A DNA stretch of 64,000 bases, from positions 74,696,123 to 74,760,122 of the forward strand of contig JAYGXS010000003.1 of the NCBI GenBank assembly GCA_036362985.1, given 5' to 3'. The stretch is from Ligula intestinalis (taxonomy: Eukaryota; Platyhelminthes; Cestoda; Diphyllobothriidea; Diphyllobothriidae). This document shows, in pieces, positions 33,059 to 44,900 of the stretch (position 1 is the first letter of the stretch; each line of letters begins with the position of its first letter). The notes beneath the pieces were generated by a model that did no database searches, was not told where the DNA came from, and saw only the letters and a list, made by a program, of their open reading frames with translations. Made by a program: the position numbers and the translations under genes.

Positions 33059-35485
33059 ATGGCTATCTCTGCGGAACAGTTGCAAGCGATCCTGCAGCAA
33101 CAGCAGCAGCAACATCAACAGCAGCAGCAAGAGCAGCAGCAACAGTTTGAAGCAGCTCAACTGAAAATGGCGGAAACAATGATGCAGAAATTCAGCCTGC
33201 ATTTTCCTGCTGCAGAGTCCTCTGGGAAACAGTCCTCGTCAGTAGATGCTGCTGCTGCCTCCATCACCGAGTTTCATCACGATCCCGACTTCGGTGTGAC
33301 ATTTGAGGCATGGTTTAAGCGTTGGGAAGACATTTTCCGTGTGGAATTTGCCAACACGGATGATGCATGGAAGGTGCGCCTGTTATTACGCAAACTGGGC
33401 ACCAAGGAGCACGAGCGGTACGCGGATATAATTCTGCCGGAGAACCCTCGTGACTTCACTTTCGATGCAACTGTCAACCGTCTGTCGGAAATCTTCAATG
33501 AGAAGTCCTCCTTGTTCAGCATTCGATATCACTGTCTCAAACTGATCAAGAAAGAGTCAGATGATTTTCTTACACTCGCCAGTGTCGTCAACCGCGAGTG
33601 TGAAAGGTTCAAGCTCAGAGAAATGACGGAAGATCAATTCAAGTGCCTGATCTATGTGTGCGCGTTGCAGTCACCTCGCGAGGCTGACATCAGGACCCGT
33701 CTGCTCTCAAAAATTGAACAGGACCCCAAGTCAACCCTGCAGACGTTGACTGCCGAGTGTCAGCGGCTAAAGAATCTTCAACACGATTCTGCCATCGTGG
33801 AGCAATCTAGTTCTTCGCGTGTCTACTCTAGTGTTCATGCTGTTACCCACATGAAATCGATGTCCCCACATAAGCCACAGGCCTCCACATTCGAAAAACC
33901 ATCAGCAGCTTGCGGGAGGTGTGGTGATTGGCATTTCCGTCGCTTCTGTCCATTCCTGAAGCATGTTTGTCAGAAATGCAATAAGCAAGGACATAAGGAA
34001 GATCACTGCTGGACAGGCCAACACCCCAAACCAAGGAACGGCCATTGGAAGAAAAGGGGTCCCAAACGCCCTTCATCTTATTCCAAGCTAAAGTGTAACT
34101 CAATTCTAGCCACTTTCGACAGTGAAATTGAGGCCAGGAGGCAGTATCTTACGGTTGTCATCAACGGCAAACCAGTGCGCCTCCAGCTCGATACAGCCTC
34201 AGATATCAGTCTCATCTCCCAGCGCACTTGGCAGATGATTGGACGGCCTCCGGTAATCACATCAAACAAAAAGGCCAGGAATGTTTCTGGGGGATTTCTC
34301 CAGCTCACGGGTGAGCTTGCATGTGACGTTTCCTTTGACGGGACTCAATTCAAGGGAACATGCTACCTCAACCAGCGTCCGAACCTCAACCTACTTGGTC
34401 TCGACTGGATCGAGAGGCTAGATCTCCTCGCACTGCCACTTAACTCCATTTGCAATAGTGTGCAGTCAACTTGGACGAGTCCCGCAGAATCTAATCAGCT
34501 GGCTTCGGAGATGACATCGACTCTACAGCAGAAATTTGTTTCAGTTTTTCAAGACGGTCTTGGTTGTTGCAATAAGATGAAAGTCACTCTCCGACTTCAG
34601 CCAAACGCAAAACCCGTCTTCAGACCAAAAAGACCAGTCCCTTATGTTGCACTTACTGATGTCGACCAGGAGCTTGAGCGTCTTCAGCAAGATGGTGTTC
34701 TTCAACCAGTTAATTACTCTGCATGGGCTGCACCAATTGTGGCCGTCAAGAAAGCCACAGGTAAAGTCCGAATCTGTGTTGATTTCTCCACTGGTCTTAA
34801 TGCTGCCCTGGACACGCATCAGTATCCCTTGCCCGTCCCGGAAGATCTTTTTGCTAAACTGAATGGCGGAACTTGCTTCGCGAAGTTGGATCTATCTGAT
34901 GCATACCTCCAAATCGAGGTGGACGAAGGCTCCCAGGAGCTTCTAACCATTAACACCCATCGTGGTCTGTTCAGATTCACCCGTCTGCCATTCGGGGTTA
35001 AGACTGCTCCCGCCATTTTCCAGCAAACCATGGACACCATGCTGACTGGTACTGATGGAGCCGCTGCCTATTTGGATGACATCATCGTCACTGGTTCAAA
35101 TCCAGATGAACTGTTGCAACGGCTGGAGACCGTGCTCAGCCGGATTCAGGACTATGGTTTCCGGCTACGTCTGGAAAAGTGCAATTTTTTCATGCCTTCT
35201 GTGAAATATCTCGGGTTCATAATCGACAAAGGTGGTCGTCGCCCTGATCCAGACAACATCGACGCCATCAACCAGATGCCACCACCAAAGGACCTTAATA
35301 CCTTGCGCGCTTTCTTGGGTCTCATGAGTCACTACAGTTCATTCCTTCCGGAAATGCACCGCCTTCGTTATCCGATGAATGAGCTACTCAGGAAAAATAT
35401 ACAGTGGTCTTGGTCGCGCGAATGTCAACAAGCGTTTGAAGAAGTGAAAACAATGTTGTGCTCCGACTTGCTGCTCACGCACTAC
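33059..35485 (+). CDS. Gypsy gag-pol, first part (gag, protease, reverse transcriptase)
   Basis: ATG at 33059. Residues about 9-30 are glutamine-rich from a CAG-rich repeat. A capsid-like region with FEAWFKRWEDIFRV and LLLRKLG follows. Two cysteine/histidine knuckles (CGRCGDWHFRRFC and CQKCNKQGHKEDHC) sit at about residues 285-318. The protease has LDTASDISLIS at about 374-386. The reverse transcriptase spans about 515-800 with VRICVDF, FAKLDLSDAYLQI, LPFGVKTAPAIFQ and the catalytic YLDDIIV at about residue 670. Gag and pol are one uninterrupted frame, with no frameshift or stop between them. Transcribed inside the cell, the product makes and reverse-transcribes its own RNA. The frame runs into the N gap at 35486. 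Confidence 0.92.
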
Positions 35486-35585
35486 NNNNNNNNNNNNNNN
35501 NNNNNNNNNNNNNNNNNNNNNNNNNNNNNNNNNNNNNNNNNNNNNNNNNNNNNNNNNNNNNNNNNNNNNNNNNNNNNNNNNNNNN
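35486..35585. other. Assembly gap (100 N) inside pol
   Basis: Placeholder falling at the start of RNase H. The frame changes across it because 100 is not a multiple of three and the true length is unknown; this is not evidence of a frameshift in the element. Confidence 0.95.
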
Positions 35586-37377
35586 TGGACAGATTGAGAA
35601 GGAAGCGCTGGCTATCATCTACGCGGTGAAGAAGTATCACAAGATGCTTTATGGGCGTCATTTCACACTTCTCACGGACCACAAGCCTCTTCTTGCTATT
35701 TTCGGATCGAAAAAAGGCATACCTGTGTATTCGGCAAATCGCCTTCAGCGCTGGGCAACCATGCTGCTGGGTTATGACTTCGAAATCCGCTATCAGTCTA
35801 CAACAAAGATAGGTCAGGCAGACGCACTCTCGCGCTTAATCAACTCACGGACAAGAGAACCCGAGGACACAGTCATAATGTCCGTCTCCGTTGAGTCAGA
35901 GGTTCACAGTATGTTTCTGGATTCTATTCGTGCACTCCCTGTCACGTTTGAGGAAGTCCGAAACGCAACCCAACAGGATTCGCTGTTGAAAAAAGTCATT
36001 ACGTACCATCGTACTAAGTGGCCCGTTAAAATATCTGGAGAATTACAGCAGTTCTACCAACGACGAAATTCTCTGTCAACCGTCAATGACTGCATCCTGT
36101 TCTACGAACGTGTTGTTGTTCCACACAAATTACAAGCCAAAGTCTTAAGACAGTTTCACACTGGACATCCGGGCATAAACCGCATGAAGGCTCTCGCTCG
36201 CAGTTATGTGTATTGGCCTCATATGGACCAGCAATTGGAACAGCTAGCCCACTCATGCACTAAATGTGCTTTTGCATCAAAGGCGCCAACGAAGACCTTA
36301 CTGAAGGCCTGGCCTGCTCCACAAGCTCCATGGTCCAGGGTCCACATTGATTATGCTGGACCGCTCCATGGCCAGAACTTTCTTATCGCTGTTGACGCAT
36401 ACAGCAAATGGCCGGAAGTCATCCTCATGGAACGTACGACAACCGGAGCCACAATCAACACTCTTCGACGACTGTTCAGCAGATTCGGGTGTCCCGAAAC
36501 CTTGGTGAGTGATAATGGAGGACAGTTCACAGCAGTCGCCTTCGCCGAATTCTGCAAACAGTCGGGCATTAACCACGTGCGGTCACCACCATATCATCCG
36601 CAGTCCAACGGACAGGTTGAGCGGTTCGTCGACACCTTCAAGCGGGCTCTGCAGAAGTCAAAAGGGGAGGGGACGACTGAGGAAGCTCTTCAACTGTTCC
36701 TGCAGAACTATCGAGCCACCCCAAACCCAAACTCCCCACACGGTGTGTCTCCTGCAGAAGCTTTGATGCATAGAAAGCTTCGCACACCATTCGATGTAAT
36801 TCGCCCGTTGTCATCTGTTAGTGTTGGTAATGAACCGGTCCAGCCGACATCAATGGAACGACAATTCAATCGACGCCACGGGGCTAAGCAACGACTGTTC
36901 AATCCGGGCGAGATGGTGCTGGCAAAGGATTATAGGACCAACCAGGAGAAGTGGACGTTTGGATATGTTCACCGAAAATGTGGTGATGTTGTCTACGAGA
37001 TTCAAGTCGGCTCAGACATTTGGGTACGCCACGCCAATCAGATGAAACACACCGAATGTACTGACGAGACGAATTCAAGACCAAGTTTATCCCTGGAACT
37101 GCTCCTGGACACTTTCAATTTGCCTAACCCAAGGCAAGAAGCCGCAGTTACAGTGCAAAGTCAAGATCCTCAAGACCTTAGACGATCAGGCCGAAGAAGA
37201 ACGCAAACGGTTCCGTTGCAGGTGAATCCGCGGCTAAAATCCTACGATTCATCTCAAACAAGGGAGATGTTGGGATTATTCCTAACAGGCAGCCCGAGCG
37301 AACTGTCGGGTCACGTCATCGGCCCCCTCCCTACAGATAAGGAACAAAGGACAAAGACCACGCAAGCCGGCGGGTAA
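35586..37377 (+). CDS. Gypsy pol, second part (RNase H, integrase)
   Basis: Begins within RNase H (EKEALAIIYAVKKYH, LLTDHKPLLAIF, GQADALSRL). Integrase follows: an HHCC zinc region (FHTGHPGINRMK...CTKC, about 36150-36270) and the DDE core with DYAGPLHG (first Asp), VSDNGGQFTA (second Asp) and PQSNGQVERF (Glu). The C-terminal part has PGEMVLAKDYR, then a basic tail with RRSGRRRTQTVP. The stop lies at 37375-37377, about 110 nt inside the 3' LTR, so the last 36 or so residues are LTR-encoded. A purine-rich AAGGGAGA run just before the LTR (37259-37267) is the probable polypurine tract. No stop or frameshift is seen. Confidence 0.92.
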
Positions 37378-37629
37378 AAGCCATGCGCGCACCCCTGCGA
37401 GGTCACCCGATGCAGCCACCGCCTACGCGCGCATGAGATGACCAATCAAGCCCCTATGCGAATAAGGCACAATCTGATTGGTCGCTTCTATAGATTTCAT
37501 TCCATATAGTACCCGTTAAGGGAGGCAATAAACGACTTTCTTTCCCTTACGACCTTGTTAGTTGTTCTCTCGGCTGAACTGACACAAAGAGATTGGCGGC
37601 ACTAAATAGCCTGGGAACCCATTACAACA
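37268..37629 (+). repeat. 3' LTR
   Basis: 362 bp, two differences from the 5' LTR, followed by the CTCCC target duplication. The pol frame ends inside it. Confidence 0.95.
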
Positions 37630-37634
37630 CTCCC

Positions 37635-38198
37635 AACTCGTGAAGCTACAAATGAGGTCACTCTGAGCATATGATCTCGTGGGAAGGCAGTTCTTGGCGT
37701 GCATCGGGCCAGCTGCAAACTGATGCGCGACCCCTCAATCCACAATGGCTTGACCTCAATCCGTACAATGAGATTTCCGCGTTAGAAGACTAGCCAGGCA
37801 TTACTTCGGACACTGCCCCGCTCCGGTGCAGAACTGCACTCGTCCGGGTCAAATCTTCTCCTACCCATGCTTCCAATCCTTCTGTACAGAAAATACTCTT
37901 CCTACTACTCTGGCCCTCCTAAGACTTCTTTTATCTGCTAAGGAACCAGGCCTAGAAGATTGCAGCCGTTAGGGTTACATCCATTAGCCCCAAAACCACG
38001 CGATAAGCATGCTCGTGCACACGACAGACAAATCAAGGCGCAGAGACTTCACCGCACAGCCAATTTTACATACGACGTTCCGACATTCTCATAGGGCCGT
38101 TTTGCCTACAGTCCCTGCCAAAGCAACGTCAATCCTTCCTGCCGCGTTGGTCTAATTTCGGTACGACACCAGGAGCGAAGTTTGCTAAAGCACCTTAC
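37635..38198. repeat. Interspersed repeat copy at about 37780-37985
   Basis: The segment with TTCCAATCCTTCTGTACAG, CTACTCTGGCC and GAAGATTGCAG is homologous, at perhaps 70% by eye, to 61950-62175 in the same orientation. The class is unknown. No other feature between the Gypsy LTR and the last RFX exon. Confidence 0.5.
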
Positions 38199-38942
38199 CC
38201 TGGGTATCCACTGCTCATGTTCCATGACTGTCTTGCTCTGGCTGGAGAAGTCCCAGTTACCACCCCCGGCCTTCTGAACTTCCTCAGATGGTCGTTCAAT
38301 GCGCACAAAGGTAGGCTGTTGCCTTTCAAGGTCACTGGACGAGAACAGTTGGTCGGGAAAGACAGGCAATGAGTGGATTGACGTGGAGACGGCATCGGCG
38401 GAGACGGCGGCTAAGGAGGAGCTGGCGGAGACAGTTGTCACCTGGAGATTCCTCGTACAGGCAACCGTAACATTCGCAGGGAAGAGATGCGGCGGCTTGA
38501 CGTCATCCGGCTTTGGTCTGAGTAGATTTCTTCGCAGAGTTTCCTGTTTCCCGTAGCGCGGTTGATGAAGTGCCGTGCCGGAGGTGGCGGTGAGGTGCTT
38601 GGGCGGATGGAAGGCTGAACAGCTGGCTTGTTGTTGTTGTGGCTGAGGTTGTTGTTGGGGATACTGCTGTGAGAGTGAGGAGCTAGCTTCCGCCTTGTTA
38701 CTCTCGACCGAGTCCGGTGCTGTGGCGGCGGGTCGGCACGAGGAAGGAGCACCAACGAGCGCCTCGCCAACGAAGGTTGGTGCCAGTGCGGATAAATCCG
38801 CCTTAGAAAACTGCGTAGGGTCACTGACAACGGTCGTGGCAGCGTTTGTGAAGTTCAGGGTGTCGCTCACCTGCCAGATATCTGATGCCAGGCCGGAAGG
38901 ACCCAGCAGTAGTGTGTCAGTCACCTGGGGGTCAAACCCAAA
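38199..38942 (-). CDS. RFX: RFX exon 12, glutamine-rich tail
   Basis: Acceptor TTAATTGTAG, phase 0, 248 codons. Serine/proline/alanine-rich with a Q-rich segment ([14 protein letters not shown]). Membership in the RFX gene rests on phase, strand and spacing; C-terminal tails of RFX are not conserved. It either ends at the donor AGG|GTAAGG (38198) or reads on to the stop at 38106. Confidence 0.6.
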
Positions 38943-41900
38943 CTACAATTAACAGAAATAAAAGAGAGAAAGATTCAGAAGCACAGTTGAGGTACTGTAG
39001 GTCTTCTATCTCATGAAATGTCAACCGAAATTCTGCCTACTAAAACCAAATGTTACTGCTCTGTCAAGGTTCAAAGCAGAGCGGGACAGATGAGTTCCAT
39101 TAGCGGTCAGGTGAACGTTCATCAACGAATTCTGAACTGTGTATTCGAATCAAAAAAATTACTAAAGCAGCGTTGTAATATTGATTAACATGCAGGCCGA
39201 TGCCCAAATATTTACGTCATGTCATAATGCCAGCGCTTGGTCAAGCTTCTTTCCGGCTGCCTGCAAAAAGTAAACTCTGGTTGCTTGCGCAGCGTGCATT
39301 TTTCTAAATGATTTTCGATGCCCTTTTAAACCAAAATATATTGAAATAGAAACCATGCAAAAAGTATTGTCTCTTGTTTTGAAGGGAGATTATACTTTCT
39401 TGAAATTTGATAATTGAAAAAAAGATACCTTTTGGTTTCAAAAGAAAACTATTAAAATTGCCAAATAATGTTGAACCAAACCGAACATTTGATTTGTATG
39501 CAAAGGTTCCAAACCACATCCTGTGTACATTCTGCATAAGGAAAGCCACACATTTATCTACCTTAGGCAGAAAAGGTTACATAGTGATAATAAATTTTCT
39601 AATTGCTGTTGATCCTGTTGGATACTTTATAGGTAACATCAATTGATTGACGGATACGATGTATTAAGGATGAACATTTAACGGTCCTAGAAAATCTCAT
39701 AATTACAACCTTTTAAAAATAAGGGATACCCTTTCTTCAAGCATAACATTTGGAGCAGACATAGAACAACAGAACAAGTTAATACACGAAGGAGTATTTT
39801 CTGCAATTTTTCTATAAATTATAGTTGAATTTATGAAGGCATTGAAAATCAACTAGGACCATGCATACTACTTAAGTAGCTATCGTTTGCAGGGCGCATT
39901 TTGCAGGTAGCTGGAAAGAAGCTCGGCCAGCAGCCAGCATTCTGACATGACTGACTTTACCGAAAACTAGTTACTGTATCGACAACAGAAGGATTCCCAA
40001 ATCAAAAGTCAGGGAAGACGGAACAGCTTTGCCGTACTAGAGTAGTCTTACAATAGCCACCGCAAGCGCTGCGTACGAAACCACTCGAGTCCGCTGCTGC
40101 AAAACCCTGAGAACAGAGCGTGTCGTTAGCTAATTAGGTGGCACTGGCGCCTCAGGAGGTGACTCGACCGAGAGTGTGGGAAAGACAGGACATCACGGGT
40201 CTATCGCAGCGATTGCCAAAGGTGTGGTGGGGGTTGTCAAGTACGAGTACAAAAAGACTTGGCTAGCGGAGAGAGTATGAGTCAGCGCTGGGCGCGCGGA
40301 GTACTGCGCGGTAGCCAAAGGCTTAAAGAGTGAGAACGCAATGAATAAGCGCAGCAATACCCAATGCAGGCTGCCACAACTTATCTTGGCATTGGGCTGC
40401 ATGACAATCATTACTACAACCGGATTTAAGTAGTCTTTTTTATTCGAAAACACATTTCAGGATCTCGGTGGGCATTTAATGAGATTGGGCTTCCACTGTA
40501 AAAGTATATGCAGACGGTTTAATGGAAGCCCGTCATGCGTCCTAATATATTGGGGCTAGAAAGTGCTCTGAAGGGAAAATCTGCTGCCCCTGTTCAGTCT
40601 AGCTGCCAAAACTCATCAAATGCCTTACATAGGAGGGTTCCACGCAGACGCCCTCCATGGCGCGATCAGACGTATCGCTGTTGAAGTATTTGCCATCGAA
40701 AGGACAGTCTGTGAAGGCGATGTTCTGCTCAATCCCACCGCAATGAACGGGACTCGTGAAGGAGAGATCTGTCATGTCGTTGGAATCCATTGACTCCATA
40801 TCGGAACTATTGAAGGAGGTTAGTGTAGCCCTTTCAAAGGGCTCCTCTCCGCCGGCAGCCGAGGAGAGGCCGATGGGCCAATGCGAGGTGCTAGCTGCAC
40901 CAAGACGAGAGTCTTTACTGGGTGAAGATGCGAAGACATCTATAGAGTTGTTACTGCTGCTGGTGATAGTGGTGGTTTTGTCAGTCAAATGGCTGTCCAC
41001 TGGCAGAGTCATCAGAGGGCTGGAGGCCACCTGCTCCAGCCGAAAGGAGAGGTACTCATCACACAGCATCCGCAGGAGGTAGCAGCTGCCAAAGCTGAGG
41101 GCAGATCTCAGCGTCAGTTCACGCATCAAAAGGGAGCTTTAAAGACAGACGAAGGATCAAGAAGGTGAACATAAAATTTGAATAAGAATCAAAAACTGCA
41201 GCTTTCCTGCTAACTAAATTTGTAGGATGATTTCAGACTGTATAATCAGGGAATCCAGAGATAACGCATGCCAGCCTCTCGTGACTTTGCCACTGCAGTT
41301 ATTGTCCAGACTTTCTACCTATCTCTCCTTCGAGCGCCACGATGCTTGATCATGATGTGCGAACTGGGTCGGACATCAACTGTTGAGCTGACTGGAAGCT
41401 ACTCAAGATCTTACAGGCTGCAATAAAAGCCTTCAAAACCAAAATGCACGACCTCTTATTCGCTGGAGACTGCCGATGAATGGAAAACTGGACTGGACGT
41501 GCAGCAGATTATAGACATCTTAGGCTGTGGCTGCACAAGCTTGGAACTAACTGTTAACAGGAGAAAAAGAGAGACAGTATTAATGCGTCAGCCGGCGTTA
41601 ATCATGGTCACTATCAGCGACTGGTATCTCTGTGTAGCCGACGAGCCCCCTACCTGGGAGGCCGCATATCAACAAGAACTCCAAAGTCAGCAAGTCTTTC
41701 AAAGCACTGCAACGTTCAGCATGAAATGCATGGAGCTAAACATGTATCGGGTTGTTTTGGTAACAATAATCCTCCAGGGATTCGAGACGCGAAAGCATTA
41801 TCAGAACGACACGAGATAACTGGATTCCTTTCAGCTAAACTTCCATCGAGGAGCACGGAAAGTGATGTCTCAAGGAAATATCCTACATATTAAATGCGTG

Positions 41901-44900
41901 AACGCAACTGGCATGTGTCAAGACAAATTAGATGGCTCAAACTGCCTACCAAGTGGCACGGTCAGTCAACTTTTTCTAGGAGAAACCGTAACAACCGATG
42001 CGCTCGCATGTCGTTTTATCGACTTATTTATACGCCATGCGCGTAGTGATGTCGCACCAGCTCCAGATAGGATTGGCACTATGCAGCCAATCAGGTGGGC
42101 CGGAAGCCCAGTCGATATGCTTATCACTCAAGGACACTATCTGATTAGTCGGATTTCAGCCTGACCTTGGCCCGACCTTTTTCGCCTTAAGCACGCTGGC
42201 AGAATACGCCAACAAACTTATTTTCTCCTGTCCTTGCTGCTGAGTTCTGATTTGGGGATTCGACAAGGGCGATTTGCAGGACGGGCGACCATCGAGGCGT
42301 ACGGCAAGTTTACAAGAGAAGCCAACACAAATTCGATAGAATCGTTGTTGTGAGGATTGCTTGCCTAAACAACTCTTCCATAATGACGCCGCTACATGTA
42401 CTTACAAGTCAGGCAGCTTATAGCAACAATGTAACGGCACCTTACAGAATTCTTTTAAATGCCTGGAAATCAATTAAGAGTCATGAGAGACACTGGTACA
42501 AGCTTGAAAGACATGGTGACGCACCGTAAAAAGGGGGTGAAAACGACTCTGAAGTCAACCGAATACGAGAGGTCAAAATGTCCAAACGAGATTGCGGCGT
42601 CTCGGACCAGTGCCGCCAACGGCTGATTCTCGTTTTGGCCTACGTCGTCCGCTCAATTTGACCTGGTTGACTAACCTCTCGTCCACCAAGCATCGATACA
42701 GCACCATCTGCAAAAAAGCCCACCTCGATCGTAATTGCCTACATGGCTCCCCTCCTGAAGGGACACTGGAATGGGAATGTTTCCCCACTGGTGGCCCTGC
42801 GACAAATGCAGGAGATGTTCCTGCGTCCTGACTGTAATCCAAACTTTAACTCTAACCTTATTTGAATGCTAGCCGTAACGCTAAGCAAATTATCTATCCT
42901 AAATTTACCTTAACCATAACCCAAAGCTCCCTGGAATTTAGTGTCGAGCGGACGGTCCTTATGCTCATGTCCCGCCGATTGGGGGAGGGGCGTTTGAAAG
43001 CATATAAGCAATCCCCACCAAAGTCTGTCCTCGAGGGGTTTCCCAACGTTCCCATTTCTACTGGTTCGCACCGAAAACTCCCATATGTGTCAGAACACCA
43101 ATAATACCGAGAGAGAGAGGGTTATCGCCAGCACCATAAGATTAATTATAACGCGTCCATAAAGTGCCGCTGTGTTCCACTTGTACATTTACCTCGTCAA
43201 ACACCTGCAAAGTCATTGATATATGCAAATGGTCACAGACGATTAGGACTTAGTCGAAAGTTCTGGTGGCCTGTTGGTTATGCCATGTGACGTCAAACAA
43301 CAGATGAATAAAACTGACGAAATCTACTGGAGCCCGTGAATCACGATTGTTTTTTCCAAAACCTCTTGAAGTAGGTCTCCGCTTCGGACACAATTGTGAA
43401 TAACTATCTGAGCTGGCAAAACCTGAAATCGGTCAGTCAGCTGTTGATGATATTAACATAAATAAAAATAATATATTATAATTGGTAAACATAATATATT
43501 CTATCATATATCATACATATATATCCTATATATCCTATCATATCATAAGTAGTCCAAATCCATAGGCAAAGAGGACGACAGTAACTGAGCCTGGCTGGGC
43601 CATTTGTGACTAATAGACAATCACCGGGTGCATGCCCTTGATCTATTATACGATTGACAAAAGTAGCTTATGTAGGCCCACTCGTAAACCCCTAGTACCA
43701 ACATTTGTCCTGCAAAACCGGTGGTATAAGAGTTTTGGGGGCGGTTAAATAGGATAGACAGAGAAGTTAATTTTAAGAAGTAAGTGTAAAGTGAAAAAAA
43801 TGTAGTCGAAGTTACTTCCCGCGGCCGCTGGGAGAAAGTTGTTTCCCATCTAAATTGAAGGTGTGCGCCGCGGACTATCTTAATCTTACTCCAGAACAAT
43901 AAGTTGGACCTCAGGTAATTTGTAGTAGACGACCTCCAAACCATTATTTAAATTTTTGGGGAGATTCAAGAAACCTGCAATTTGATAATCGGGTTTTTCA
44001 GCAATAAGTTCAATGAAAGTACAGATTAGGAAAATCTACGGGTATGAATCAACAACACTTCTAAATAAAGTAAAATAAAAGTACATTGAACATTTATTAA
44101 AGTATATTCCACTGCGTGTCCTTATTTCCCACCCATAAAACCCAAACACCACCGTTTTTGTAGGAAACATGCAGGGAATAGGGATTAATGATTGGGCCTA
44201 CAAAAAACTACTGTTGCCATACGATTAACCCAAATGAGTTAGCACGACCCCAGCATTGTGGCTTAAGGTAATAGAAAAAACTCCCGCCGAAGCGACCTTC
44301 AGGCCCGGTTCCGCATGGGAAGCAAGGGACGGGAGCGCCAGGTGGGAGGAATATTGTATGCTGTATAGAGCTAGTGAAGAATAGATTGGAGGAATTTGGC
44401 CGCTGGACGAGCGTGCGTCCGCAGACGCGAGAGCGGCATCCAATGTGTGAGGGCGCGGAAGTCTTTACAATGCCTCCAGTGATGTCATGTGCGAGTCAGT
44501 CTCAAGGAGGTGATTGAACAGACCAGATTGAGGTCGACAGACACTGGTGCGTACGCACAAGCAGTCACGAGTGGCGAAAGGTCGAGCTTTGCATTCACTG
44601 CAACGCTACTATACTGTCATCTGCTGTGCGAGCTTACACCATCTAGTGTCTAAATGTCATAGCTTAACCGGTGGATGAGAGAGAAGTATGATAAATTTCG
44701 GCAACAACCTATTTACCATGCTAACATGAGTATCAAGATCTCGAAAGCACCAAAAAGAACCCTACTAATTCCACTCCTAGCGGTCACAGGTCACTCTGCA
44801 GTTGGGCGTGTTGACTCGGTTGTTTCGTACGTGATAAACTCTCCGTGAAAAAAGCCCAGCAATTGCTTGGGCTGGACCCTTACTCAATGGCTCATCATAC

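Larger units (their letters stand above)
32676..37629 (+). mobile_element. Ty3/Gypsy LTR retrotransposon, nearly intact
   Basis: Two direct 362-bp LTRs start TGTTGGGATT and end ACAACA, and are flanked by the 5-bp duplication CTCCC (32671-32675 and 37630-37634). I find two differences between the LTRs (C/A in the CTTGTT(C/A)GTTG segment, C/T in CCCAT(C/T)ACAACA), so the insertion is recent. Between them is a single gag-pol frame interrupted only by the N gap. Domain order gag, protease, reverse transcriptase, RNase H, integrase is the Ty3/Gypsy order. There is no envelope-like frame. The YLDDIIVTG reverse-transcriptase box resembles the Mag/SURL group, which is a tentative placement. Confidence 0.95.

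Noticed and set aside
35458..35629. Frameshift in the Gypsy pol gene
   Set aside because: The frame change falls exactly across the 100-N placeholder, whose length is not real.
43480..43550. CRISPR-like or regularly spaced array
   Set aside because: Only an imperfect AT-rich microsatellite; no CRISPR-like array with constant repeats and spacers anywhere in the window.
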